From contig CAZUCE010000001.1 in NCBI GenBank assembly GCA_964619265.1, forward strand, positions 62,001 to 126,000: 64,000 bases of DNA. Direction: 5' to 3'. The notes below the pieces were generated by a model. It was not told where the DNA came from, did no database searches, and saw only the letters and a program-made list of their open reading frames with translations. Positions 19,211-28,241 of the stretch are shown one piece after another (the first letter of the stretch is position 1; every line of letters begins with the position of its first letter). Made by a program: the position numbers and the translations under genes. This DNA is from CAZUCE01 sp964619265 (GTDB lineage Bacteria > Planctomycetota > UBA1135 > GCA-002686595).

Positions 19211-20100
19211 TAGAACAGTCCCCCTTGACCTCGGAGCGTCGCGATTCCGGCCAACTCGGGAAACGCCTGGGACCAGCGTGCGGGCAAGGACGAAGGGGCC
19301 TGTCCGACCAAGTCCATCAAAACCGCAGCATCCGCCACCGCGCTTCCCGCAAAGTGATTGTTCGTCACCACGTAGGTCTGCTCCGATCGCGACGCGAGGC
19401 GGAGGGCTCGATCCGCGAGAGGCTCGAGTTCTTCCCGGGAGTAGCGGTAGTTGTACTGAGCATCGCGTCCGCTGTTTGGGTCGAACCAAGCACTGGAATT
19501 CCGGCCATGGAGCCGGAGGTACCCGAGGGGTCCCCGGCCTTCAAAATCGGGCGGAGGATGATCGGCGGCGACCGGCAAGTCGATCACGGCCAAGGACCCG
19601 CCGCGCCGTTCCATGGCAAGCAACCGTTCGCGGTCGAACCACGCCCGGTGGCGCAGCTCCACCACCGGCTTCAAATCCGCGGTTCCCTCTAGCAAGGCTG
19701 AGAGGTAGCGCTCGGTTTTCGCACTCGGATGAAAGGACAACGGAAACTGAAGCAAGACCGCACCGAGCCGTTCGCTCCCCAAAAGCGGCCCCAGGCTCGC
19801 CCGAAAGCTCTCCAAGCCGCGCTCCAACTCCCGCGGTGTCGGAAAACTCCGTTCGCGTTCATGGGTGAAGTCCCGGTGCAGCTTGACCGTAAACCGAAAC
19901 TCCGGGCTGCCTTGCGTTCGCTCGATCCAACCTTTCACCACACTTGGATCCAAGGGCCTGTAGAAGCTCGCATTGATCTCGACACATCGAAACGTGGTCG
20001 AGAAGTCATCCAGCGGGTGGTAGCCGCGCGGCTTGGGTTTCGGATGAATGCAGCCCTCCCAGTCCGCGTAGGACCAACCCGCAACGCCAACTCGGATCAC
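19210..20100 (-). CDS. DUF72 domain protein
   Basis: 296 residues matching DUF72 (YecE-like): IRVGVAGWSYADWEGCIHP at the N-terminus, LDDFSTTFRCVEINASFYRP, FRFTVKLHRDFTH, LGAVLLQFPLSFHP, VVELRHRAWF, GYLRLHGRN...NYRYSREEL and VTNNHFAGSAVADA. The family is a TIM-barrel related to endonuclease IV-type folds; its biochemical role is not established. The start is GTG 20100, overlapping the TGA stop of the acyltransferase gene (GTGA); the first conserved residues follow immediately. Its stop overlaps the GTG of the following hydrolase gene. Confidence 0.88.
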   Translation of the reverse strand: MIRVGVAGWSYADWEGCIHPKPKPRGYHPLDDFSTTFRCVEINASFYRPLDPSVVKGWIERTQGSPEFRFTVKLHRDFTHERERSFPTPRELERGLESFRASLGPLLGSERLGAVLLQFPLSFHPSAKTERYLSALLEGTADLKPVVELRHRAWFDRERLLAMERRGGSLAVIDLPVAADHPPPDFEGRGPLGYLRLHGRNSSAWFDPNSGRDAQYNYRYSREELEPLADRALRLASRSEQTYVVTNNHFAGSAVADAAVLMDLVGQAPSSLPARWSQAFPELAGIATLRGQGGLF

Positions 20101-20861
20101 GCGTCTTCCTCGGCCGAGATCGCTGCCGCCGCTTCGCACTCGAGCTCCTGGAGAACACCGCGAATCTGGTCGGTGATCCGATCGAGCTCCTGGTCGCCTC
20201 CGGAGCGCGAAACGTGAATCGGTTCGCCGTAGGCGATGGCCACGCGCGAGAAAGGCAGCGGCAGCGTGAACCGGTCCCAACTCTTCAGGCGCAATGCCCA
20301 GCGGGCGGAGTATCCAATGCAAACGATCGGATGCCCCGTTGCACGGCCCAGCCAGGCCAAGCCCGCGTTCATGCCGTGCATCGGCCCACGCGGACCATCG
20401 GGGGTGATGACGACCGTCTTGGCGTCGCGCAATTCACGGAGCATCTCGCGCAGGGCGCGCGGCGCGTTCTTGTTCGAAGATCCGCGAAGGGTTCCGTAGC
20501 CCGAGGCCCGCAAGACCGAGTGGACAAGTTCCCCGTCGCCGGAAGGGGAAACCAACACCTGGAAGCCGAGCTTCCGGTGGGGATGAAGACCCACCAACAG
20601 GCGGCCGTGCCACATGGCGACCAGGCGACCGCCCTCCGGGAGAACCGGGGGGAATCGCTCGGAATTCAGCCGCTCGAGGCGCCAGGTTGCCGAGAGCGCG
20701 CGTGTGGCCCAAGTCCCCACCGTCCTCATCAGGGGCTGACACAGGGCTCTCCGGCGCTTTCGAAAACTCCGGCGCTTCTCCGCGAGCAGCGCAAGGACCT
20801 CCGGGGTTGCAGGATCGTCGGAAGCCACGGGGCTACTGAAGGGCACAAGCCGCCGAAACAC
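20097..20861 (-). CDS. lysophospholipid acyltransferase-like protein (DUF374)
   Basis: About 254 residues from GTG 20861. Diagnostic regions: GRLVAMWHGRLLVGLHPHRK (the WHGR counterpart of the acyltransferase HX4D site in DUF374), SGDGELVHSVLRASGYGTLRGSS, and KTVVITPDGPRGPMHGMNAG, the phosphate-binding block. DUF374 proteins resemble lipid A or glycerophospholipid acyltransferases and act at the inner membrane; the acceptor here is unknown. The start is uncertain: GTG 20861, GTG 20828 and ATG 20729 are all in frame, and the domain itself begins near the last. The stop overlaps the DUF72 start. Confidence 0.75.
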   Translation of the reverse strand: MFRRLVPFSSPVASDDPATPEVLALLAEKRRSFRKRRRALCQPLMRTVGTWATRALSATWRLERLNSERFPPVLPEGGRLVAMWHGRLLVGLHPHRKLGFQVLVSPSGDGELVHSVLRASGYGTLRGSSNKNAPRALREMLRELRDAKTVVITPDGPRGPMHGMNAGLAWLGRATGHPIVCIGYSARWALRLKSWDRFTLPLPFSRVAIAYGEPIHVSRSGGDQELDRITDQIRGVLQELECEAAAAISAEEDA

Positions 20862-20913
20862 AAGGGCCGCGGGAGCACAAGCGGCTCCAAGACACACAGA
20901 CCGCCGGGAAACC

Positions 20914-20953
20914 AAGCAAGGAGCCGGCAGCTCGGGCCGCCGGCTCCCTGCTT
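20914..20953 (-). terminator. strong hairpin after the GspG-containing protein gene
   Basis: GGAGCCGGC (20920-20928) pairs with GCCGGCTCC (20939-20947); beyond one mismatch the stem extends by AAGCA/TGCTT to 20914 and 20953. It begins about 30 bp after the stop at 20983. On the minus strand it is followed by TTGGTTT, a weak T-tract, so a rho-independent terminator is plausible. Confidence 0.6.
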
Positions 20954-20982
20954 CGATTCGATCGAGGCTCTTGGAACGAAGG

Positions 20983-23580
20983 TCAGGGAGCGAGCAAGTC
21001 GTCGCCTTCGCCCCCTTGATCCACGCCATCGGGACCGAGCGAGTACAGGCGATAGCTGGATCCGTCCGCGCTCGGTACGTAGATGAATGGGTTCCCCCAC
21101 TCGTCGCTGGGGACCGGGCCCCCATCGAACAGCCCCTTGGGGAACTCAGGGGTGGACTCGCCCAGCTGTTCCAGCGTGGCCGGGTAGCCCGCTCCACCCA
21201 AGGAGCGATGGACCTCCAAGACGACCTTGACGCGCTGCAGCGCTTCCCGGGTAGAGCCGCTGCCCGCGGAGGAGGCCCCCTCTGGGAACTCGACTCTGTC
21301 GAGGGTCGCCGGCGCGCCGCCAACTTCGAAGGCGCTGGCTCGGGCAGTGCCCATGAAGAACGAGACTCCGAACGAAATCAGGCTCGGCAAGACCTGCATC
21401 TCGGGTCCAAAGGAGCCACGGGAGTGTTTCAGCGAACCGTCTTCCCGATGAACGGTCGTCGCAAGGGTCGGAAGCAAATGCCGGGTGACGATTTCGGCGT
21501 CCGGCAGTGCGGAAAGGTCCACGGGCAGCTCTTCGCCAGAAAACCCTGCGGCCAAGCCACCGAAGGCCTTGCCCATCTCATAGAGGCTCGCAAATTGCCC
21601 GCCCCAGTCGATATAGGTCGCCTGATTCACCCCAGCAGGGAGCGGAAGCTCTCCGCGAAGCAGTGGGTGAACAGGCTCGGGCTCCTCTCCACTCTCCGAG
21701 CCGAGGTCCTTCATACGCCGGAGCTCCTTCTTCACGTGAAGCGACTTGGGTCCAACGACCAGGATGTCCCCGAGGATGCCAAAGGCCAACTCTTGCTTGG
21801 TCAGTCCACTCAGCATTCTTGCGGCGGGGCCGAGCTCCGGAGACAGATCGGCAAGCGACCCCATGTCGAGTTCCGGCAAGCGAATGTCGAGCTGCCACAG
21901 CGGCATCCCCCGGTACGGACGATCCTTGAGCTTGAAGCGGCCCGGGTCCATCTCGACCAGACCGCCCAGGAGTTGGGCCAAACCAGCCTGGAAAGCCTCC
22001 ACGTCTCGCAACTGCACGTGCATGAGAGACGTAGGCAGCCCGATACCTCGAAGTTTCCCGATGCTGATGATCGATTGCGGAGCCAGGTGCGCCAGCAGAT
22101 TTTCGGTCAAGTCCATCTCGAGCGCCGCCTCGAGGGAGGCCAATCCGCCGGCCGCATCTCCGACGAACGTCTCCATTTGGGAGCCGATACCCGCGTAATC
22201 CACAGGAGCTGTGAAGACCATGGCAGCCTCGGGCGGGAGCATCGCAAGAACCTTGGGGTCGATCGCCTCGAACCCGATCGAGGGAGTTCCTGTGCGCATC
22301 TCGGCGGGACTAAAACTGTCTTTCTCGAAGTAGCCGTCCACCATCGTGGTGCGCATCGCTCCGGCCGGCATCATGTTGCGTCCGAATTCACGCAGCACGT
22401 TGATCCGCTTGCCCACCTGCTCCAGATCGAAGGAGTCGTCCGCCTCCCGCTCCAACTGCGGAGCTGCGATGGACAGTCCGAACTCGATCGCGTCGAAGAT
22501 CAAGTCGGTCATCGGGAATGCTAAGTACTGGCTGGTCAGCACATCGCCCGTGGTCTCGGGTAGTCCAGCCACCGAAGCCAAAAAGTTGGGGTCCGACGCG
22601 AGCCCCGCGGTGAAACCGGCGCGCACTTCGCTTTCAAAGCCCTCGAACGGAGCCAGGTCGCCGGCCCCGATCACCAGGTGGTCCTCCATCAGGGCGAACC
22701 AGACTTCGAACATGCTCTCGCCACCTATCGACTCACGAATCGTGAAGGTCTCGAGGGAACGGCCATCCCCTAAATCGACCGTGCCGGATTCGCCTTGGAC
22801 CTGCATCGCCGCAAGCCGGATGTCGTTGAGCAAGACCAGAGCGGTTTCAGCCGAGTCGAAATCCAGGATGAAGCGAGCCCCGACGTTCTCCATGATCGCG
22901 CCGAGCATCGCGTCCTCAAGCCCGCCCTCGGTCGTGCCCCAATCGCCTTCGTAGACGAAGTCCGAATCCAGGCCGGCCCCTCCAACAGCCCCGTCGCGAC
23001 CGAGGCTCGAGAGGGTGAACGACTCTTCCGTTCGTTCGTAGACGAGCGGATTTCCGAAGGGATCGATCAGGAGGGCAGGATCCACCCCTTCCAGCTCATC
23101 GAGGCTCGCGGGGAGCCCGCCTGAAGACAGGAAGCCCTGGGTTCCAATCGCGGATCCGACTTCGGAGAGCAGAAGATCCGTCTGGAACAGCAGCCCGGGC
23201 CCTTCAAACGCGTCCAGGATGTCCTTGGGAACGACTCCAGAAACCGAAAGCCCCTCGAGCCCCACGATCAGCCGGTCCACGCCCATCTGGAGGGCTTCGG
23301 GGGGAAGGTTGTCGAGGGAGATCTGGTCTACGACCTGGCCTAGCATCTCGTCCAGGTCGACTTGGCCGCGCGAGACCTCGAAGACAGCGTTCGCCAGGTC
23401 AGGGTCCTTGACGATGCGCCACAGCGGACTGCCCTCATAGAGTCCAGGCAGATCCTGGATGTTCTGAAGCTCCCAATAGGACGAGGCGCCCTTGGGGTGC
23501 ATGGCCGCGTAGGTCATCGAGCTGCTGTCGGGGACAGCGCCCTGGAGGGCCATCGGTGCGAGGAAGAGGGAGAGATACAT
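20983..23580 (-). CDS. large secreted protein with two GspG-like modules
   Basis: 865 residues with a short signal peptide (MYLSLFLAPMALQGAV). The bulk resembles DUF3352-type secreted proteins: repeated PPEAAMVFTAPVDYAGI, MFEVWFALMEDHLVIGAGDLAPFEGF and GILGDILVVGPK segments. There are two stretches like the C-terminal half of type II secretion pseudopilin GspG. One is near residues 153-210 (LPASLDELEGVDPALLIDPFGNPLVY...LSSLGRDGAVGG) and one is at the end, about 775-865 (YPATLEQLGE...SDEWGNPFIYV...LYSLGPDGVDQGGEGDD). The D-x-W/F-G-N-P and SLG-x-DG signatures normally form the calcium-binding loop of GspG. There is no pilin prepilin helix, so it is not itself a pseudopilin. ATG 23580 fits the signal peptide. 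Confidence 0.7.
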   Translation of the reverse strand: MYLSLFLAPMALQGAVPDSSSMTYAAMHPKGASSYWELQNIQDLPGLYEGSPLWRIVKDPDLANAVFEVSRGQVDLDEMLGQVVDQISLDNLPPEALQMGVDRLIVGLEGLSVSGVVPKDILDAFEGPGLLFQTDLLLSEVGSAIGTQGFLSSGGLPASLDELEGVDPALLIDPFGNPLVYERTEESFTLSSLGRDGAVGGAGLDSDFVYEGDWGTTEGGLEDAMLGAIMENVGARFILDFDSAETALVLLNDIRLAAMQVQGESGTVDLGDGRSLETFTIRESIGGESMFEVWFALMEDHLVIGAGDLAPFEGFESEVRAGFTAGLASDPNFLASVAGLPETTGDVLTSQYLAFPMTDLIFDAIEFGLSIAAPQLEREADDSFDLEQVGKRINVLREFGRNMMPAGAMRTTMVDGYFEKDSFSPAEMRTGTPSIGFEAIDPKVLAMLPPEAAMVFTAPVDYAGIGSQMETFVGDAAGGLASLEAALEMDLTENLLAHLAPQSIISIGKLRGIGLPTSLMHVQLRDVEAFQAGLAQLLGGLVEMDPGRFKLKDRPYRGMPLWQLDIRLPELDMGSLADLSPELGPAARMLSGLTKQELAFGILGDILVVGPKSLHVKKELRRMKDLGSESGEEPEPVHPLLRGELPLPAGVNQATYIDWGGQFASLYEMGKAFGGLAAGFSGEELPVDLSALPDAEIVTRHLLPTLATTVHREDGSLKHSRGSFGPEMQVLPSLISFGVSFFMGTARASAFEVGGAPATLDRVEFPEGASSAGSGSTREALQRVKVVLEVHRSLGGAGYPATLEQLGESTPEFPKGLFDGGPVPSDEWGNPFIYVPSADGSSYRLYSLGPDGVDQGGEGDDLLAP

Positions 23581-23951
23581 GGGGGCGCTAGGGAAAAGTC
23601 GACTTTGGTTTCGCTGCCGTCGAGACGGTTTGGAGCGAGGGGCTCGCGGGGAGCACGGCCGGAACCCTGGACAAAAACGTCGGGTTTGAAAAGGAGCGGA
23701 GGAAAAGAAATCCAATCGGCCAAACCCGGGATACGCCCCAGGGGGGGCTCCATTCTCAAGCTGCGCCGGGTTCTTTTGCGCCTATGGGGCGCTGGTCCGC
23801 GCGGAGCCGGTCTCGAAAGCGTGGGCTGGGCAGAAACCCATCGGCCGAGCCGGCTTCTTGTCGGGGGCTCGCCCGCAGGACTCCCCAGGGGGGGGAAGCT
23901 CCTTCGAAATAGGCCCGAGCAGCAGTCTCCGCTCGAGCTCGCGGGCGGCTC
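23581..23951. other. 371-bp intergenic region, nothing recognised
   Basis: Between two minus-strand genes for large secreted proteins. It should hold the promoter of the GspG-containing protein gene and the terminator of the upstream gene. It is rich in G-runs (for example at 23743-23751 and 23890-23897), but I see no coding signal, RNA gene or clear hairpin with a T-tract. Confidence 0.4.
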
Positions 23952-25502
23952 TCAGCTATTCGCGTACTTGCGAATGGCGGCTTCGGCGTCCGAGAGGGCG
24001 TCCATCAGAGCTTCGGTTGCAGCGCCATAGTCCCCTTCCCCGTTGAACGCCGCGCGCCAGGCTTCGTAAGCCGCGCTAACTTCGTCGTGCCCGCCGTCCA
24101 CCACGAAGGAAATCAGAAGGCCCGTTTGATTGATCTTCTTTCCGGATTGGCTGGCGGCCGCCTGGTCCCCAGCCTCGAGCTCCATCTCAAAGATCTTCCC
24201 GACCGGGTCGACGCCTCCGCGCCGCTCGATGTTTGAAACGGACCATTTCCGTGGCCAAGTCGGATCGGCGCCGCCGGTGGCTGTTCGGTCGATGAAGTAG
24301 CGCTCGGTCCACACGGGAACCCCGAAACGAATGAACCTCGGGAGCCGCTTTTCCGACCAGAACTTAACGAGATCCGCTCGCTTGTACTCGGGCCTCGCGC
24401 CCTTGAGCTGCTTGGCAAACTTGGCTTCGAACTCAGGGCTGGGGTCGATGGCTTCGGTGAACGACATACCCGCGGCGTAGCGCGCAGCATGCAAGCCGAA
24501 CTTATCGCCGGTCGGGGAGCTGGGGTCCCAATAGGCCACCGCAGCCCGCATGAACTCAAGGCTCTCCATGTCCCACCAGATGTCGGCGAAGTATCCCGAA
24601 TACACCCCGGACAGACCGCTGGAATCCGTTTCAGTTCCCTGGAATTCCCCTGCGGCGACCGTGTTGTACTGCTCGAGAGAGTTCAACAGAACAACCCGCG
24701 GTGTCAGCTCCGGACGACGTCCGTAAAACTTCTCCAGATCCCGGACAGCTTTGTCCATGACGCCCATGGCCTCCTCGGCCTTGGCGCGCGGAAGCGTGGT
24801 CCACAACTCGAAGGTCTCGCCAGGAATCTTCCACCACTGGCCAAGTTCCGCGTGATGCGCATTCGCTTCAGCCAGGGTCAGCCATTCTTCGCCAACCTTC
24901 CACAAACCGGCGTCCATGTTCTCGAACTCCGAAGGGGAGACCCAGACGAGATCCTGCTGCTTCCAACCTTCGTCCAAGCGCTGCTTCTCTTCCGGTGTGA
25001 GCCAGGAACCATCTTCGCCGAGCACCAAGCCCTTCTCGAGAAAGGGGATGTGCTTCGGGTCGATCCACTTGCCTTTGAATTTTACAAAGCCCTTCGCCTC
25101 GGCTTCCGCAGCGGCTTCCTCGGCTAGGTGTTTGTCGAGTTTCTCCTGGGAGTCGAACCACTGGCCTTTGTATTCGATGTGCCCAAGGCCCTCATGGGCT
25201 TTCCGGTCGCCGGCTTCGACTTTCAAAATGGCGCGTAGCACCCTGCGGGCCTCACTCTCCATACCGAACGCCTCGCACCAGGTGTGCAGCTCCCAGAGAG
25301 CCTCGTGGTCGCCCTTCGCCGCGTCGTAGCGTTCCTTGAATTCCGCCTTACGGTCGTCGTCCTGGAAAACGGCGGCCGGCTCGGAACGCGATTCAGAATC
25401 CCGCTCAGGCGCGGCCGCCAAGCAGGTTGTCGAAAGGGCCACAAACGCGCAGAAGAGCGCGGACGGGGCGCTGAGTGAGAGGCTCGATTGGGCGTAAAAC
25501 AT
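23952..25502 (-). CDS. secreted protein of unknown function with repeated GxW motifs
   Basis: 516 residues with a signal peptide (MFYAQSSLSLSAPSALFCAF). After a helical TPR-like segment (about 50-115, including HEALWELHTWCEAFGMESEARRV in pieces) come four or five short repeats centred on G-x-W: EYKGQWFDS, KFKGKWIDP, GEDGSWLTP, LWKVGEEWLT. They are probably small beta modules. The C-terminal 300 residues have a mixed alpha/beta pattern resembling peptidase-MA-like proteins of the phylum (ELTPRVVLLNSLEQYN), but no HExxH motif is present, so catalytic peptidase function is unlikely. ATG 25502 was chosen for the signal peptide. It is divergent from the cyclophilin gene. Confidence 0.65.
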   Translation of the reverse strand: MFYAQSSLSLSAPSALFCAFVALSTTCLAAAPERDSESRSEPAAVFQDDDRKAEFKERYDAAKGDHEALWELHTWCEAFGMESEARRVLRAILKVEAGDRKAHEGLGHIEYKGQWFDSQEKLDKHLAEEAAAEAEAKGFVKFKGKWIDPKHIPFLEKGLVLGEDGSWLTPEEKQRLDEGWKQQDLVWVSPSEFENMDAGLWKVGEEWLTLAEANAHHAELGQWWKIPGETFELWTTLPRAKAEEAMGVMDKAVRDLEKFYGRRPELTPRVVLLNSLEQYNTVAAGEFQGTETDSSGLSGVYSGYFADIWWDMESLEFMRAAVAYWDPSSPTGDKFGLHAARYAAGMSFTEAIDPSPEFEAKFAKQLKGARPEYKRADLVKFWSEKRLPRFIRFGVPVWTERYFIDRTATGGADPTWPRKWSVSNIERRGGVDPVGKIFEMELEAGDQAAASQSGKKINQTGLLISFVVDGGHDEVSAAYEAWRAAFNGEGDYGAATEALMDALSDAEAAIRKYANS

Positions 25503-25792
25503 GGGATCGAATCGGGGATGCCGTAGGAAGAAGGGGGAGCATGATAGGCCACCCGGGGACGCTCCAGGGACTGTTCGCTGAACGGCCCTACCTGGTTCCC
25601 CCTTGAGAGGGCCTGACCCGCGCCTTAGTTCCGCCACGGGCTGCTAGACTTCGCGGCTCGTTTCAGCAGGCTTTCGCCCAAGCGCCCAGCTCGCCCCTTC
25701 CCCACCGAAGCGGAAGGCCCATCCACGTTCCGGAACCTCTTCGGAATAGCCCTTCAAGAACCGCCGAGGCCGATCCCGGCCGGCAACCCCCC

Positions 25793-26821
25793 ATGGCTCA
25801 GCACAAGTCCGCCACCGAAGTCACCGTAGCCCCCCTCGAAGAGCTGTCGGGGTTTGTCAGTTTTGTCCGCCGGTGGTGGATCTTCGGTGCCGCCGGATTC
25901 ATCGCCTTGGCCGGCGCCGTCCTTTGGCTTCAACAAACAGAAGCCTCCAAGCAAGCCACCATGAACGAAGGCTGGGACAACTTGCGTGAACTCGTCCAAG
26001 TGGAATCCACCACCTTCGGGTTCCCCGAAGTCCGCCTGGCCGACCCAGCCAAGATCGAGAGTTTCGCCAGCGCGGCGGGTTCATCGGGCTCGGGCGCTTG
26101 GGCCACCGCCCTCCTGGCTCCCGCTTATTTTGATGCGGGTAAACCCTCAGACGCGCTTGCGGCCGCCAGGGAATTTCAACAGCAATTCTCGACCCACCCG
26201 CTCGCATCACGGGACGCGGATGGAGGCACTGCGGGAACTCCCCTCATAGATGAACTGGCAGCCCGACTCGAGGGCCTTGCCGCGCTGCGCGAACGATTGC
26301 CGATGCTCTCAGGCAACCGGGAGCCCTCCGCCGATGCTCCGCGAGTTGCCCTGCAGACGACCGCTGGTGTCATCGAGGTCGCCCTCTATGACGACGTAGC
26401 CCCCAAGCACGTGGAGAACTTCCTCGAGCTGGCCGCGAACGGAACCTACGTGGGCACCAAATTCCACCGGATTAGCCCCTTGTTCATGATCCAAGGGGGC
26501 GACCAAAACTCCATCGAAGGTGACCCGAGCACCTGGGGCTCTGGGGATGCCGGATACACCATCGAACAGGAGTTTGGCGACATCAACCACTTCCCAGGTG
26601 TCCTTGCCATGGCCAAGCGCCCCGACCAGTCGGACAGTAGCGGCCACCAGTTTTACATCACCGTGGCTCCCGCCCATCACCTGGACGGCGTGCACACCGT
26701 GTTTGGCACAGTCGTCAGCGGCATGGACATCGTTGAGGCGATCGCCAACGGTCCGATTGCGGAGGGGTACACCGACCAAGCTGCCGAGCCTGCGACGATC
26801 GAAGGCATACAAGTCCTTTAG
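25793..26821 (+). CDS. membrane-anchored cyclophilin-type peptidyl-prolyl isomerase
   Basis: 342 residues. Residues about 27-46 (WWIFGAAGFIALAGAVLWLQ) form one membrane segment, placing the rest in the periplasm. Residues about 50-175 are a helical, TPR-like spacer similar to YfgM-type proteins (GAWATALLAPAYFDAGKPSDALAA). The C-terminal cyclophilin domain starts at RVALQTTAGVIEVALYDD; the active-site block is KFHRISPLFMIQGGDQN (His, Arg, Phe, Gln conserved), followed by SSGHQFYITVAPAHHLDGVHTVFG, where the human Trp121 position is His as in many bacterial cyclophilins. Likely role: proline isomerisation during folding of exported proteins. It is convergent with parB. Confidence 0.9.
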   Translation: MAQHKSATEVTVAPLEELSGFVSFVRRWWIFGAAGFIALAGAVLWLQQTEASKQATMNEGWDNLRELVQVESTTFGFPEVRLADPAKIESFASAAGSSGSGAWATALLAPAYFDAGKPSDALAAAREFQQQFSTHPLASRDADGGTAGTPLIDELAARLEGLAALRERLPMLSGNREPSADAPRVALQTTAGVIEVALYDDVAPKHVENFLELAANGTYVGTKFHRISPLFMIQGGDQNSIEGDPSTWGSGDAGYTIEQEFGDINHFPGVLAMAKRPDQSDSSGHQFYITVAPAHHLDGVHTVFGTVVSGMDIVEAIANGPIAEGYTDQAAEPATIEGIQVL

Positions 26822-26877
26822 ACGCGAGGATGCCTTCGGAGCTGCACCGAACCGTCTGAATGCACACGGTCCGCCCG

Positions 26878-26943
26878 GGCCCGGAACATGAAGTAAGGGG
26901 TGAGCCGCAGCTGCGGCTCACCCCTTACTTCATGTTCCGGGCC
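26878..26943. repeat. perfect 66-bp palindrome without a loop
   Basis: Every base from 26878 to 26910 is complementary to its mirror partner from 26943 back to 26911; the centre is CTGCGG-type sequence around CAG|CTG. The pairing continues one G-T and one C-G step outward. It lies between the convergent stops of the cyclophilin gene (26821) and parB (26969). As RNA from either strand it would make a very stable hairpin, so a bidirectional terminator is the simplest explanation, although there is no T-tract. Confidence 0.9.
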
Positions 26944-26968
26944 TGCGTGCCCAGCAAGCTGGGCCGAT

Positions 26969-27973
26969 TCAGATTCGATCCGGCGGGCTCAGCAGGTCAG
27001 CGATTCGCTCCAGAGTCTCTCGATCGTCGTAATGGAGGACGATTTGGCCCGAGTACCCCGGCTGATTGCGCACCTCAACTTTGGTCCCCAGGCGCTCTCT
27101 GAGGCGTCGCTCCATCTCCCCGACCCACGCGGCAGGAGGCTTCGGGTCTGAGGAACCGGCCAAAATCCCGGGTAGCGGCCCATTTTTCGAAGCCGTCGCC
27201 GACTTCTTCTTACCCCCCATTTCACGGACCAGCTTCTCGACTTCACGCACCGAGATTCCGTGTTCGACCACCTCGGCAGCCAGTTTTTCCTGAGCCTTGG
27301 TGTCGGGCAGTCCGAGCAAGGCTCGAGCGTGCCCCATGGAAAGCGTCCCCTCCGAGAGCAGAACTTGGGCAGTGGGAGCCAGATCCAAGAGGCGGATCTG
27401 ATTCGAGATGGAGCTCCTCCGCAGGCCGACTCGCTCGGCCACCTCGGTTTGGGTGAGGTTCAGCTTCTCGGACATCCGCTGATAACCCTTGGCCCGTTCG
27501 ATCGGATCCAGGTCCCGGCGCTGAACGTTCTCCACCATGGCCAGCTCGATCATCTGCTCGTCGGTGACTCCGAGCTTGATCAAGGCGGGAAGTTGCTCGA
27601 TCCCCGCCAACTGCGCTGCCCGCCAGCGCCGCTCCCCAGCGATCAACTCATAACCCTCTTGGCCTTCGTTCTGCCTGACAACGACCGCCTGGAGAACTCC
27701 GTGGGCGGTCAAGCTGTTGGCAAGCTCCTGAATCGCCTCCTCGTCAAAGTGCAAGCGAGGCTGAAGTGCGTTGGGCCGCATGCTTGTGACGGGCAAGCTG
27801 CGGACACCTTCGGCGTCGGCAGGTACACCGTGCTCATCCAGCTGCGGCAGCGGGGGAGCTGAACCAGGCTTACTGACCTGGGAGCGCTGGCCTGTTGCAG
27901 AAGGCTCCTGACGATTTTTGGAGCTAGATCCGGAGAGAAGGGAGTCGAGTCCACGACCGAGTCGTCGTTCCAT
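26969..27973 (-). CDS. parB: chromosome partitioning protein ParB
   Basis: 334 residues. The N-terminus MERRLGRGLDSLLSG is the common ParB start with the GRGLDxLL motif that stimulates ParA. The CTPase/ParB-N domain includes SLPVTSMRPNALQPRLHFDEE, GVLQAVVVRQ and the GERRWRAAQLAG motif (C-motif, nucleotide binding). The helix-turn-helix TEVAERVGLRRSSISNQIRLL and the C-terminal dimerisation domain after a linker complete the family architecture. ParB loads at parS and spreads as a clamp. ATG 27973 was chosen; the frame is open further upstream through the parS site, which would read as MFHVEH, but that extension is not protein-like. Its partner parA is not adjacent but lies at 45.8 kb. Confidence 0.95.
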   Translation of the reverse strand: MERRLGRGLDSLLSGSSSKNRQEPSATGQRSQVSKPGSAPPLPQLDEHGVPADAEGVRSLPVTSMRPNALQPRLHFDEEAIQELANSLTAHGVLQAVVVRQNEGQEGYELIAGERRWRAAQLAGIEQLPALIKLGVTDEQMIELAMVENVQRRDLDPIERAKGYQRMSEKLNLTQTEVAERVGLRRSSISNQIRLLDLAPTAQVLLSEGTLSMGHARALLGLPDTKAQEKLAAEVVEHGISVREVEKLVREMGGKKKSATASKNGPLPGILAGSSDPKPPAAWVGEMERRLRERLGTKVEVRNQPGYSGQIVLHYDDRETLERIADLLSPPDRI

Positions 27974-28025
27974 GGAGCCTGGGGAGGGTGAAGGGCCGGT
28001 GGGCGCAGGAGGATTGGCGGAGGGA

Positions 28026-28041
28026 TGTTCCACGTGGAACA
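28026..28041. promoter_or_regulatory. parS: parS site 1
   Basis: TGTTCCACGTGGAACA, a perfect 16-bp palindrome (20 bp when one counts the flanking GA/TC), matching the conserved bacterial parS consensus TGTTNCACGTGNAACA. It lies 52 bp upstream of the parB start, so ParB bound here could also influence parB expression. Confidence 0.93.
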
Positions 28042-28241
28042 TCTCGAACGATAGGGTTCGTTCCGTGGTCGAGTCGAGAGCAGAACCGGCGAACGATGGA
28101 AACAGCAGGGCCCCCGAAAAGGCGCCTGGGCATCCGATAGCCCTAACCCCCTCTAGGGAGGTGTATGAGGTCGAAGCCAGCGCCAACCGATTTGGATCAG
28201 ATCTAGGCTGGCCGGTCAGGCGATCCGTCTCGGTCCTGCCC

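Noticed and set aside
19211..19489. 93-codon N-terminal extension of the second alpha/beta hydrolase
   Set aside because: It lies within the DUF72 gene and is Arg/Gly-rich shadow sequence; GTG 19210 overlapping the DUF72 stop is the natural start.
28020..28070. N-terminal extension of ParB beginning MFHVEH
   Set aside because: The codons are the translated parS palindrome; the segment between it and ATG 27973 has no protein-like conservation and the classical ParB start MERRLGRGLDSLL follows.
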